A stretch of DNA of 5,666 bases from Clostridiales bacterium (GCA_003343685.1 QAKS01000028.1:1-5666); one strand, 5' to 3'. Positions 1 to 5,666 are shown, counted from the stretch's first letter. Numbers and translations: made by a program. The notes: generated from the sequence alone by a model not told the origin.

Positions 1-867
1 GTCGAGATTATACTGGCGCTCCACCAGATTTTTCCAGTCCTCCATACGGCTCTCCCCCAGAGGCAGGTTCAGCTTTTTCAGCACAACCTCGTCCAACTTC
101 TCTTTCTGAAGGACAAGCGGAACCTCATAAATACTGCTGCAATCGGGATTATGAATGACACATTCCGTATCCACATTGCAGAACAGCGACAATTTCTCCT
201 TTATATCGCGTTCCAGAGGAACCTCTGACCTGCACACAAGCACATCCGGCTGGATGCCGAGCGCGCGCAGCTCTTTTACGCTGTGCTGAGTGGGCTTCGT
301 CTTGATCTCTCCCACCTTTCTCAGGTACGGTACAAACGACACATGGAGATACATGCAGTTATGCTCTCCAACCTTCCATTTCATCTGGCGGATTGCCTCC
401 AGAAACGGCTGTGACTCAATGTCTCCCACCGTTCCGCCGATTTCCGTTATTACAATATCAGCGCCGCTGTTTTTGCCGACACTGAAAATTTTGTCCATAA
501 TTTCGTTAGTAATATGGGGAATCACCTGAACGGTACCGCCCAGATAATCGCCGCGGCGCTCTTTCGTAATGACGCTGTTATACACCTTTCCCGACGTCAC
601 ATTGCTGTCTGCGCTTGAATTTTCGTCTGTAAATCTTTCATAATGGCCGATATCAAGGTCGGTTTCCGCGCCGTCGTCCGTCACAAACACCTCACCGTGC
701 TGAAAGGGGCTCATGGTTCCCGGATCTACATTAATATATGGATCGCATTTCTGCATAGCCACTTTATAGCCGCGGCTTTTCAGCAGTCTTCCGAGCGAAG
801 CTCCCGTAATTCCCTTGCCCAGCGACGACACAACGCCGCCTGTAATAAAAATAAATTTTGTCGCCAT
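1..867 (-). CDS. pyrG: CTP synthase, N-terminal synthase domain (partial, cut by left edge)
   Basis: The gene starts inside the window and runs off the left edge after 289 codons with no stop. The family is usually about 535 residues, so nearly all of the missing part is the C-terminal glutaminase domain. CTP synthase makes CTP from UTP, ATP and glutamine, the last step of de novo pyrimidine nucleotide synthesis in the cytosol. Seen in the translation: the P-loop-like [12 protein letters not shown] (residues 8-19, K18), K40, [13 protein letters not shown] (42-54), [20 protein letters not shown] (56-75) with metal-binding D72, [11 protein letters not shown] (110-120), [11 protein letters not shown] (142-152) with metal-binding E142, and [15 protein letters not shown] (186-200). 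These match the Escherichia coli enzyme closely. The ATG is preceded by a GAGGAGA Shine-Dalgarno sequence with 7 bases of spacing. The gene lies 31 bp after the metallo-beta-lactamase-fold gene with no hairpin between them, so the two are probably cotranscribed. It appears intact as far as it can be read. Confidence 0.97.
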   Translation of the reverse strand, partial: MATKFIFITGGVVSSLGKGITGASLGRLLKSRGYKVAMQKCDPYINVDPGTMSPFQHGEVFVTDDGAETDLDIGHYERFTDENSSADSNVTSGKVYNSVITKERRGDYLGGTVQVIPHITNEIMDKIFSVGKNSGADIVITEIGGTVGDIESQPFLEAIRQMKWKVGEHNCMYLHVSFVPYLRKVGEIKTKPTQHSVKELRALGIQPDVLVCRSEVPLERDIKEKLSLFCNVDTECVIHNPDCSSIYEVPLVLQKEKLDEVVLKKLNLPLGESRMEDWKNLVERQYNLD

Positions 868-898
868 TATACTTCTCCTCTGACCAAGTTATAAAAAA

Positions 899-1552
899 CT
901 AACAGTTTGCTTTATTTTCCAATATCACAATACGCGATCTTTTCTTCTTGTCTCCCGCTACCAGTTCCAGTGTGCTTGCGCCGCTGCTGGATTTGTCGAA
1001 ATATCTTCCCGCCGCATCCATAAACCCGAAAAGCGGTGCAATATCCATATCCAAATCGTCTGTTTTATAGTGCATCGGGATGATAATATTCGGCTCAAGC
1101 GTCTTGCAGATTTCCAAAGCCTCCTCCGCATCAACCGTAAACGTACCCCCCACGGGTATCATCAGGATGTCCACGCCCTTCAGCGCATCATACAGCGCAT
1201 TGTCCGGCATCACGCAGATATCTCCCATATGCACCAGCGTAAGCCCCTCTGCCTGCACCTTATAGATCACTGTCTTGCCTCTGTCGTTTCCGGCGTTTTT
1301 ATCGTGATCTGTCTCATAGCCTTCAATATGGATGCCGTCTATATCCCACGTACCGGGGCCCGTTACCAGCTTATAGTCACCCCGCACACGGTCCACCGCA
1401 TTGTGGTCGTAATGGTCGTGGCTTATGAGCACCACGTCCGCTTCCGTTTCCTGCATTTCATATCCAATATTTTTAAAAGGATCGAACAGCAGTTCTCTGC
1501 CGTCGTTCAAATAAACTTTAAAACAGGCATGTCCTATCCACTCAACTCTCAT
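899..1552 (-). CDS. Metallo-beta-lactamase-fold metal-dependent hydrolase (UlaG/UPF0173-like)
   Basis: This is a small soluble MBL-fold protein of 217 residues, a usual size for the UPF0173/UlaG-like group. Counted from an upstream in-frame ATG at 1561, the visible metal ligands are H48, H50, D52 and H53 in SHDHYDHN, H111 and D114 in HMGD, and H164 in PMHY; subtract 3 for the start used here. The N-terminal RVEWIGHACFKV and the HDKNAGNDRGKT stretch are typical of the group. The substrate cannot be read from sequence; relatives include lactonases, phosphodiesterases and proteins of unknown role. The start was placed at the ATG at 1552 because the GGAG lies 11 bases before it, against only 2 bases before the ATG at 1561. 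The start overlaps the end of the DUF1934 gene by 11 bp, which suggests translational coupling, and pyrG follows after 31 bp. The fold is secure; a specific function is not. Confidence 0.88.
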   Translation of the reverse strand: MRVEWIGHACFKVYLNDGRELLFDPFKNIGYEMQETEADVVLISHDHYDHNAVDRVRGDYKLVTGPGTWDIDGIHIEGYETDHDKNAGNDRGKTVIYKVQAEGLTLVHMGDICVMPDNALYDALKGVDILMIPVGGTFTVDAEEALEICKTLEPNIIIPMHYKTDDLDMDIAPLFGFMDAAGRYFDKSSSGASTLELVAGDKKKRSRIVILENKANC

Positions 1553-1994
1553 AATACACATTGCTCCTTTCTTCGTTATGAAAACCTTTTTTTGAGTACC
1601 GCATATTGATCCTGCTGACGGTTTTTGAACCGCCTATATTTAAAACATATTCCAATTCAATCTTTCCGTCGCCATCCCCGATGTAGGTGTCTACCATCGT
1701 GGGAAATATATTCACATCTATATCTCCAAAAGGAGTTGAATACTCTGCCAGATAAAGTTTCTGCGGCTCAAAGACCATTTGTGTTTCCACAGCGCCTGTC
1801 TTCTGCATCGTAACCGCCTTGCCGTCCATGATCACTTCCGTCTTGATCTCTCCGCTGTCTGCATTGTACTCGTCAAAAGAAAGCACGAAGCTGTCTCCCC
1901 GCCTTTCAAACCAGCCCGTCGTTGAAAAATCAATTCGGTCTTCATCCCCGTTGCTGATCTGCGTTCCTATGATCCGTACCATTACTTCTTCCAC
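1542..1994 (-). CDS. DUF1934 (YwiB-family) beta-barrel domain protein
   Basis: This is a small protein of 150 residues from the chosen start. It is rich in beta strands, with a pattern typical of DUF1934: RIIGTQ near the N-terminus, DRIDFSTTGWFERRGDSFVL, a central VTMQKTGAVETQMVFEP stretch, and a TPFGDIDVNIFPTMV segment followed by KIELEYVLNIGG. The family (Bacillus YwiB) is predicted to form a lipocalin-like or calycin-like barrel. Its ligand and role are not established, and I do not assign one. There is no signal peptide or membrane segment, so it is probably cytosolic. Three starts are possible: GTG at 2012 (no ribosome binding site), GTG at 1994 (GGAG 8 bases upstream) and ATG at 1982 (weaker GGAAG signal). 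I chose 1994; 1982 is the main alternative. The TGA stop overlaps the start of the next gene. Two vegetative promoters lie just upstream, so this looks like the first gene of the operon that leads into pyrG. Confidence 0.8.
   Translation of the reverse strand: MEEVMVRIIGTQISNGDEDRIDFSTTGWFERRGDSFVLSFDEYNADSGEIKTEVIMDGKAVTMQKTGAVETQMVFEPQKLYLAEYSTPFGDIDVNIFPTMVDTYIGDGDGKIELEYVLNIGGSKTVSRINMRYSKKGFHNEERSNVYYES
1564..1569 (-). promoter_or_regulatory. Ribosome binding site of the MBL-fold gene
   Basis: Read on the minus strand this is AAGGAG, within the last codons of the DUF1934 gene. It is 11 bases from the ATG at 1552 but only 2 from the in-frame ATG at 1561, so it favours the shorter protein. 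Confidence 0.6.
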
Positions 1995-2002
1995 AGCGCC
2001 GT

Positions 2003-2006
2003 CTCC
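2003..2006 (-). promoter_or_regulatory. Ribosome binding site that favours a GTG start for DUF1934
   Basis: GGAG on the minus strand sits 8 bases before the GTG at 1994. The longer GTG frame from 2012 contains this site within its own coding sequence and has no such signal upstream, which argues against that start. Confidence 0.5.
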
Positions 2007-2030
2007 ACTCACAAAATCTATGCCAATCGA

Positions 2031-2059
2031 ATTATAACATATCTTTCAGATTATATCAC
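2031..2059 (-). promoter_or_regulatory. Second, overlapping promoter candidate before DUF1934
   Basis: A second perfect TATAAT (2031-2036, minus strand) is preceded at 17 bases by GTGATA (2054-2059), which matches the TTGACA consensus at four of six positions. It would start transcription near 2024, about 30 bases before the GTG at 1994. It overlaps the first promoter, so RNA polymerase could not occupy both at once. In such AT-rich DNA the second box could be chance. Confidence 0.35.
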
Positions 2060-2078
2060 AGAATATATGAATTGTGAA
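2050..2078 (-). promoter_or_regulatory. Vegetative (sigma-A type) promoter of the DUF1934-MBL-pyrG operon
   Basis: On the minus strand a TTCACA -35 box (2073-2078) is separated by exactly 17 bases from a perfect TATAAT -10 box (2050-2055). The expected transcription start is near 2043, giving a leader of about 50 bases to the GTG at 1994. It lies in the AT-rich gap between spoIIR and DUF1934. A TCACA-N12-TGTGA inverted repeat (2056-2060 and 2073-2077) overlaps the -35 box and spacer and could be an operator, although its arms are short. Confidence 0.62.
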
Positions 2079-2091
2079 ACAGAAAATGACG

Positions 2092-2634
2092 TTATTCAAT
2101 ATTTTTTTTCATTTCCTCCAGCCATTCGCCCAGTACCCACGTATATTCTATCGGAGCATTCGCCTCTTCCGGCATGTCTACAATGCACAGCGGAGGGAAC
2201 ATGACGCACCACCAGTTTTTTCCGCCGCCGCTCCCTAAAACAATCCTCATGGCATGATAATTTCCTGCCTCATAAGCAGCTCCGTCATAATGTCTCGTAG
2301 GAAAATAGTATTCTCCGACATACGCTCTCGCGCCGTAACACATGCCGTTTTCAGCAAGCACTCTCCGCGCCGCCGACAAAAATTCGCTCTTATGACTCAG
2401 CGCATATTGTTCCGCTTCTTCCTCCGAACTGAAGTTTTTCTCTTTTACGCAGTGCAGCACAGCATCCCGCACCAACAACTTGACCCGCTGATCCTGCACG
2501 CTGTCGCTGTTCGCTATGATATGCAGTCGAAAGGGTTCGTAAGAGGCGGATTCCGACGCTCCCTTGACGCAGACCGCCGCCACGGCTGCTGTTACTGTAA
2601 TGACTGCTATCCATAGTATCATCATCTTTTTCAC
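2092..2634 (-). CDS. spoIIR: Stage II sporulation protein R
   Basis: SpoIIR is made in the forespore and secreted into the space between the two compartments. There it activates the membrane protease SpoIIGA in the mother cell, which cleaves pro-sigma-E. This protein has 180 residues; Bacillus SpoIIR is somewhat longer. Seen: a basic start followed by a hydrophobic segment at about residues 5-23 (signal peptide or anchor), then the family motif FRLHIIANSDS (35-45), DQRVKLLVRDAVL (48-60) and KNWWCVMFPPLCIVD (139-153). The start is GTG at 2634, because GGGAGG lies 10 bases upstream. A longer frame from a GTG at 2676 would put charged residues before the signal sequence and contains that Shine-Dalgarno inside it. 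The gene is bounded by a terminator upstream and a separate promoter downstream, so it is probably transcribed alone. It is intact, which argues that the host forms endospores. Confidence 0.93.
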   Translation of the reverse strand: MKKMMILWIAVITVTAAVAAVCVKGASESASYEPFRLHIIANSDSVQDQRVKLLVRDAVLHCVKEKNFSSEEEAEQYALSHKSEFLSAARRVLAENGMCYGARAYVGEYYFPTRHYDGAAYEAGNYHAMRIVLGSGGGKNWWCVMFPPLCIVDMPEEANAPIEYTWVLGEWLEEMKKNIE

Positions 2635-2644
2635 TGTCTTTTTT

Positions 2645-2650
2645 CCTCCC
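2645..2650 (-). promoter_or_regulatory. Strong ribosome binding site of spoIIR
   Basis: GGGAGG on the minus strand, 10 bases before the GTG at 2634. The next in-frame ATG codons (2625 and 2622) are about 20 bases away, too far, so this site decides the GTG start. Confidence 0.8.
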
Positions 2651-2667
2651 GTTGAAAAGATGGTGAT

Positions 2668-2696
2668 ATTATGCACGCAAATTGTGATAAATAAAC
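2668..2696 (-). promoter_or_regulatory. Candidate sigma-F-like promoter of spoIIR
   Basis: On the minus strand GTTTA (2692-2696) is followed after 15 bases by GTGCATAAT (2668-2676). The known sigma-F pattern is roughly GYATA, 15 bases, GGnnAnAnT; here the -35 differs at one position and the -10 at one of its fixed positions. A start near 2660 leaves a leader of about 26 bases that contains the ribosome binding site. The assignment rests partly on the known sigma-F control of spoIIR in Bacillus and is an inference. Confidence 0.4.
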
Positions 2697-2703
2697 ACCC
2701 GCT

Positions 2704-2733
2704 AAAAAGCGGCTCCGTTTATCCGGAGCCGCT
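2704..2733 (-). terminator. Intrinsic terminator after the ketose 3-epimerase gene
   Basis: A perfect 10-bp stem (AGCGGCTCCG at 2708-2717 with CGGAGCCGCT at 2724-2733) closes a 6-base loop. Read on the minus strand it is followed by five U residues, the first in the stem. It begins 14 bp after the epimerase TGA, so it ends the PFK-DUF2156-epimerase transcript and insulates spoIIR. Confidence 0.88.
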
Positions 2734-2747
2734 CGTTGTCTGCCGCC

Positions 2748-3617
2748 TCAGCCTTCAAACTGTTTTTTCAGGAATACGAGCGATTCTCTGATATCCTCGT
2801 CCAGCTTTGCTTCGTCCGCGCCGCCCGACAGGTCTCTCCAGACCTTGACGTCTGCACCTACACCGCCTCCCATACGTACAAAAGGCTCCATAACCACACA
2901 TTCGTTGTAGCCGATGTCCCGCAGTGCGCACCCCATTTCCGCCCATGGCATCCGGCCCTTTCCGGGCACCTTTCTGTTGCATTCCCCCACATGGAAGTGC
3001 CCCAGCATGTCTCCCGTTTTGCGGATCGCGCCGCCCATGCTGTCCTCCTCAATATTCATATGGAAGGAATCGAGCATGACTTTAACATTTTTTCTGTCCA
3101 CATCCCTGCAATACTGAATTGCCTCATCTGCATCGTTAAACAGGAACTGCTCAAACCTGTTGAGCACCTCACACAAAATCGTTACGCCGTATTCCTTTGC
3201 AAAATCCGCAATTTCTCTCATGCTCTCCACGCTTCTGCCGCGAACCGCCGGCTTGTCAACAGGCTTGCTGTAGTCTGCAGGCCAATAGGAAAACAGCGTT
3301 CCCCCAACCCTGTCAATTCCGGCTTTGTTCAGCTTTACGATCAGTTCCCTCACATAAGCGAGGCCCCGCTTTCTCGTCGCGTCGTCGGCAGCGGAGACAT
3401 CGTATTCTTTCGGCAGGCCGATACCGCCGGTCAGCTTCACGCCCGCAGCTTCTGCCGCCCTGCGGAATTCCTTCAGTCTGCCGTCGTCCATTGCCATGAT
3501 TCCCGCACCCGCTACCTCAAGCACGTCGAAGCCCAGACTTTTCACCTTGTCGATGTACCTGAAAAAGTCAGCGTTCCATTCCTGTTCCCAATAGGCAAAG
3601 TATACACCGTATTTCAT
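2748..3617 (-). CDS. D-psicose (D-allulose)/D-tagatose 3-epimerase family sugar epimerase
   Basis: This is a TIM-barrel sugar epimerase of the xylose isomerase-like superfamily, with 289 residues, the usual family length. Such enzymes interconvert free ketohexoses at C3, for example D-fructose and D-psicose, using a divalent metal. It resembles the characterised Clostridium (Ruminiclostridium) cellulolyticum D-psicose 3-epimerase over its full length: GVYFAYWEQEW near the N-terminus, GGTLFSYWPADY (105-116), RSVESMREIA (128-137), CEVLNRFEQFL (149-159), VMLDSFHMNIEEDS (180-193), HFHVGECNRKVPGKGR (207-222) and VVMEPFVRMGG (241-251). The metal and catalytic residues E150, D183, H209 and E244 are all present, with H186 and R215 at substrate positions. 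The ATG has GGAG 10 bases upstream. It is the last gene of the PFK block, 63 bp after DUF2156 and just before the terminator. Which sugar is preferred cannot be decided from sequence. Confidence 0.93.
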   Translation of the reverse strand: MKYGVYFAYWEQEWNADFFRYIDKVKSLGFDVLEVAGAGIMAMDDGRLKEFRRAAEAAGVKLTGGIGLPKEYDVSAADDATRKRGLAYVRELIVKLNKAGIDRVGGTLFSYWPADYSKPVDKPAVRGRSVESMREIADFAKEYGVTILCEVLNRFEQFLFNDADEAIQYCRDVDRKNVKVMLDSFHMNIEEDSMGGAIRKTGDMLGHFHVGECNRKVPGKGRMPWAEMGCALRDIGYNECVVMEPFVRMGGGVGADVKVWRDLSGGADEAKLDEDIRESLVFLKKQFEG

Positions 3618-3680
3618 AAATCCCTCACTCCTTTGTATTTTTTACCTGTTCAGCAGGCAAACAAAACAATTTCGCAAACA

Positions 3681-4547
3681 TCACACAAACTGTCCGGAAT
3701 AGACCACATTCATAAAAGCCGGATGGTAGCTCTGCTTTGCCTTTCTGAGTCCCTCAAGCCCCATATCCTCCTCCCTGTTTACCAGCTTCATACCGCTCCA
3801 CCGATTTTTGAGAAAATCCCTGTTGATCAGCGGATACACACCCGGATAGCGCGTATCTCCTTTCTCAATAATGATATGAGCCATATCGTCCGTCAGCTGT
3901 TCTCCGATCGTGAATGCGACGATTTCGCCTTCCACCCGTATTGCTGCTCCCGACAGATCCAGCGCGTCAAAATTCTTCATCAATTCGGATATCGCCGTCT
4001 TTTCGTTGAACATCGGAGACTCATACCCGGGATGTTCTTCAAACCATTTCTCCACCAGCGGCTCTATCAGACTGATATTGTCTGCATCCAACGCGACATA
4101 GTCATAATCGTAACGGTTTTCAAAGCGGTTGATAAAATTTCTTTTGCCGTGATACTGCTTTCCCTGGAGGTCTATGAGCGCCGGAACGTCATACACATAG
4201 TCCGCATTATCCATAGTAGAGGAAAACTGTATTTGTTCCCCATAGTATCTTTTCAGCGTCTGCTTCATGCAGTAGGTGAGATACACAATATCCACCTCTC
4301 CCAGCTCTTTTCGGACCTCCTCCACAGCCCTCTTCACATTCTCCGCACCCATGGGGAACAAACACATGGGCTTTTTCCCCGGCGGAAGACATACGATTGC
4401 TATTCCGTTTCCGTCGACTCTCATATATTTATAATGAGTACAGTCTCTGGACATAAAAATATTGGAAAAGCTGTAGCCCGACAGCGTCATTCCTCTGGCA
4501 TAACTCCTATACTCATCCTTAAGATCCAACGTGATATCCTTCAGCAT
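3681..4547 (-). CDS. DUF2156 (COG4866-like, GNAT-fold) domain protein
   Basis: This is a soluble protein of 288 residues with the DUF2156 pattern: an aromatic N-terminal part (SGYSFSNIFMSRD, about 23-35), the family signature GKQYHGKRNFINRFE (129-143), and a C-terminal acyltransferase-like region with AAIRVEGEIVAFTIGEQL and YPLINRDFLKNRW. The same fold forms the catalytic domain of MprF, which transfers lysine from tRNA to phosphatidylglycerol. This protein has no membrane segments, and nothing in the sequence shows it shares that reaction. The function of COG4866-type proteins is not established, so I leave it open. The ATG has a GAGAGG ribosome binding site 5 bases upstream, in the 12-bp gap after the PFK stop. 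The tight spacing implies cotranscription with PFK. The reading frame is intact. Confidence 0.85.
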   Translation of the reverse strand: MLKDITLDLKDEYRSYARGMTLSGYSFSNIFMSRDCTHYKYMRVDGNGIAIVCLPPGKKPMCLFPMGAENVKRAVEEVRKELGEVDIVYLTYCMKQTLKRYYGEQIQFSSTMDNADYVYDVPALIDLQGKQYHGKRNFINRFENRYDYDYVALDADNISLIEPLVEKWFEEHPGYESPMFNEKTAISELMKNFDALDLSGAAIRVEGEIVAFTIGEQLTDDMAHIIIEKGDTRYPGVYPLINRDFLKNRWSGMKLVNREEDMGLEGLRKAKQSYHPAFMNVVYSGQFV

Positions 4548-4559
4548 ACAATCCTCTCG

Positions 4560-5639
4560 TTACTTTTCTCCGAAACTGATACCCATGCTCTTGGCAACAC
4601 CCACCATCTGGCAGTCCGGTCCGACAAATTTCGTCTTTCCCGCCACGTCCTTCAGCATATTATGCGTCACCTTATGCTCCACCATAGCCACAGTCGTGCC
4701 GTACTTCTCCCGCCGCAGCAGTTCGGCCGCATACACGCCAAACTGCGTGGAAAGGACTCTGTCGTATGACGACGGAGAGCCGCCGCGCTGCACATGTCCC
4801 GGGACGACCGTCCTCGTCTCAACGCTGACCTTTTCCTCAATTTCTGCGGCAAGCCTGTCCGAGACAAACCGGATTTTATTGTCCTCCCGGTGCTTTGCCA
4901 GCTCTTTCTTTTTCATAGAGCTCTCCTGCTTCGTCATTGCACCCTCTGCCATGGCAATGATGGAAAAGCGTTTTCCCGCACGGGCACGTTTCTCCACAGC
5001 CGCGCAAACCTCCTCCACATCATAAGGAATCTCCGGAATCAGCAGAATATCCGCTCCGCCGGCCAAACCGGCATACAGGGTCAACCACCCTGCCTTGTGA
5101 CCCATCAGTTCAATCACCATCACCCTGCCATGACTTGCCGCCGTCGTATGAATGCGGTCTATCACGTCCGTCGCAATATCAACGGCAGTATGAAAGCCAA
5201 ACGTCATCTCCGTCCCCCACAGGTCGTTGTCGATCGTTTTCGGCAGGCCGATTACATTCAGCCCCTCCTGAGAGAGAAGGTTTGCCGTCTTATGGGTTCC
5301 GTTTCCGCCCAGCGTCAGCAGGCAGTTCAACTTCATCTTCTCATAGTTTCTTTTCATTTTCTCGATATTGTCCATATCGTTTTCGTCTTTAATGCGCATT
5401 TTACTAAAGGGCTGCCGTCTCGTACCCAGAATCGTACCTCCCATAGTCAAAATCCCGCTGAACTGGTCAGGCTGCATCTCCTCATAATCCCCATTGATCA
5501 GCCCGTAATAACCGTCGTTAATTCCAATAATCTCCACATTCTCTATACATTCATACGAGGCCTTTGCCACGCCTCTGATCGCAGCATTCAGCCCGGGGCA
5601 GTCACCTCCGCTCGTCAGTATTCCTATCCTTTTAGCCAT
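4560..5639 (-). CDS. pfkA: 6-phosphofructokinase, probably ATP-dependent
   Basis: This enzyme phosphorylates fructose 6-phosphate to fructose 1,6-bisphosphate, the committed step of glycolysis. At 359 residues it is longer than the about 320-residue E. coli PfkA and fits the mid-length clostridial branch. Seen: ILTSGGDCPGLNAAIRG (7-23), GTILGTRRQPF (68-78), the donor site LGGNGTHKTA (110-119), the catalytic PKTIDND (133-139, D137 as base), R172, ELMGHKAGW (177-185), AEGA (231-234) and PGHVQRGGSPSSYDR (280-294). Position G114 (E. coli 104) is glycine, as in ATP enzymes, but K134 (E. coli 124) is lysine, as in pyrophosphate enzymes. This combination is known in ATP-using trypanosomatid PFKs, so ATP is the better guess. 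N113 replaces the aspartate of GGDG. The start ATG has GGAGG 5 bases upstream. It is the first gene of the block visible here and is complete. Confidence 0.95.
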   Translation of the reverse strand: MAKRIGILTSGGDCPGLNAAIRGVAKASYECIENVEIIGINDGYYGLINGDYEEMQPDQFSGILTMGGTILGTRRQPFSKMRIKDENDMDNIEKMKRNYEKMKLNCLLTLGGNGTHKTANLLSQEGLNVIGLPKTIDNDLWGTEMTFGFHTAVDIATDVIDRIHTTAASHGRVMVIELMGHKAGWLTLYAGLAGGADILLIPEIPYDVEEVCAAVEKRARAGKRFSIIAMAEGAMTKQESSMKKKELAKHREDNKIRFVSDRLAAEIEEKVSVETRTVVPGHVQRGGSPSSYDRVLSTQFGVYAAELLRREKYGTTVAMVEHKVTHNMLKDVAGKTKFVGPDCQMVGVAKSMGISFGEK

Positions 5640-5659
5640 TTCCGCCTCCGTCGTCTTTA

Positions 5660-5665
5660 ATTATA
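5660..5665 (-). promoter_or_regulatory. Possible -10 box of the PFK operon, at the window edge
   Basis: TATAAT on the minus strand, 20 bases before the PFK start codon. Any -35 box would lie beyond the right edge, so the promoter cannot be confirmed. The leader would be only about 13 bases, which is short but still includes the ribosome binding site. Confidence 0.22.
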
Positions 5666-5666
5666 A

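Noticed and set aside
887..898. A run of T residues (minus strand) just after the MBL-fold stop codon
   Set aside because: No stable stem precedes it in the end of the gene, so it does not qualify as an intrinsic terminator.
1070..1609. A 179-codon plus-strand frame opposite the MBL-fold gene
   Set aside because: It is antisense to a gene with intact metal-binding motifs and has no domain of its own.
2254..2616. A 120-codon plus-strand frame opposite spoIIR
   Set aside because: It is antisense to spoIIR, whose family motifs are unmistakable; no domain is visible in the shadow.
3640..3660. A small hairpin (CCTG/CAGG) between DUF2156 and the epimerase
   Set aside because: The stem is only 4 bp, and on the minus strand it is followed by A residues, not U, so it is not a terminator.
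3618..3680. A possible separate promoter for the epimerase
   Set aside because: TTGTTT-like and AATA-like boxes can be found, but none pairs well at 16-18 bp; cotranscription with the upstream genes is simpler.
2736..4769. A 677-codon open frame on the plus strand
   Set aside because: It lies antisense to the epimerase and DUF2156 genes and crosses their intergenic gap and the terminator region. Its translation is rich in His, Arg and Phe with no recognisable domain, while the minus-strand genes have clear family motifs. It is a shadow frame.
4794..5660. A 288-codon open frame on the plus strand opposite PFK
   Set aside because: It is fully antisense to a well-supported PFK gene, has no recognisable motif, and shows the His/Arg/Gln-rich composition of a shadow.

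Overview
The window looks like ordinary chromosome from a spore-forming Firmicute of the class Clostridia. A Lachnospiraceae-like anaerobe is my guess, based on moderate base composition, a SpoIIR homologue, strong purine-rich ribosome binding sites and the style of the PFK and CTP synthase proteins. All six genes lie on the minus strand, so transcription runs from the right edge to the left. Coding density is high and no stretch over 300 bases lacks a gene. I see no RNA gene, CRISPR array, insertion sequence or phage gene.

Right block (5639 down to about 2704): a 6-phosphofructokinase, then 12 bp later a DUF2156 protein with a GNAT-like fold, then 63 bp later a ketose 3-epimerase of the D-psicose/D-allulose (D-tagatose) 3-epimerase family. 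The block ends in a strong intrinsic terminator 14 bp after the epimerase stop. A -10-like box sits at the extreme right edge. The three genes probably form one transcript that combines glycolysis with a rare-sugar side reaction.

Middle (2634 to 2092): spoIIR, the forespore signalling protein that triggers sigma-E activation. It stands alone behind the terminator, with its own candidate forespore (sigma-F-like) promoter. A GTG start is chosen by a strong Shine-Dalgarno sequence.

Left block (about 2078 to 1): a good vegetative promoter (TTCACA, 17 bp, TATAAT) with a second overlapping TATAAT promoter, then a DUF1934 (YwiB-like) beta-barrel protein, an overlapping metallo-beta-lactamase-fold hydrolase, and 31 bp later pyrG (CTP synthase). 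pyrG is cut by the left edge after its synthase domain. There is no terminator inside this block, so pyrG is probably read from the promoter in front of DUF1934.

I do not see a convincing new biological system here. The points most worth a second look are the rare-sugar epimerase in a phosphofructokinase operon, the mixed nucleotide-donor signature of the PFK, the absence of a pyrG attenuator, and the tandem promoters with an inverted repeat before DUF1934. Most other open frames, including a very long one on the plus strand, are antisense shadows.
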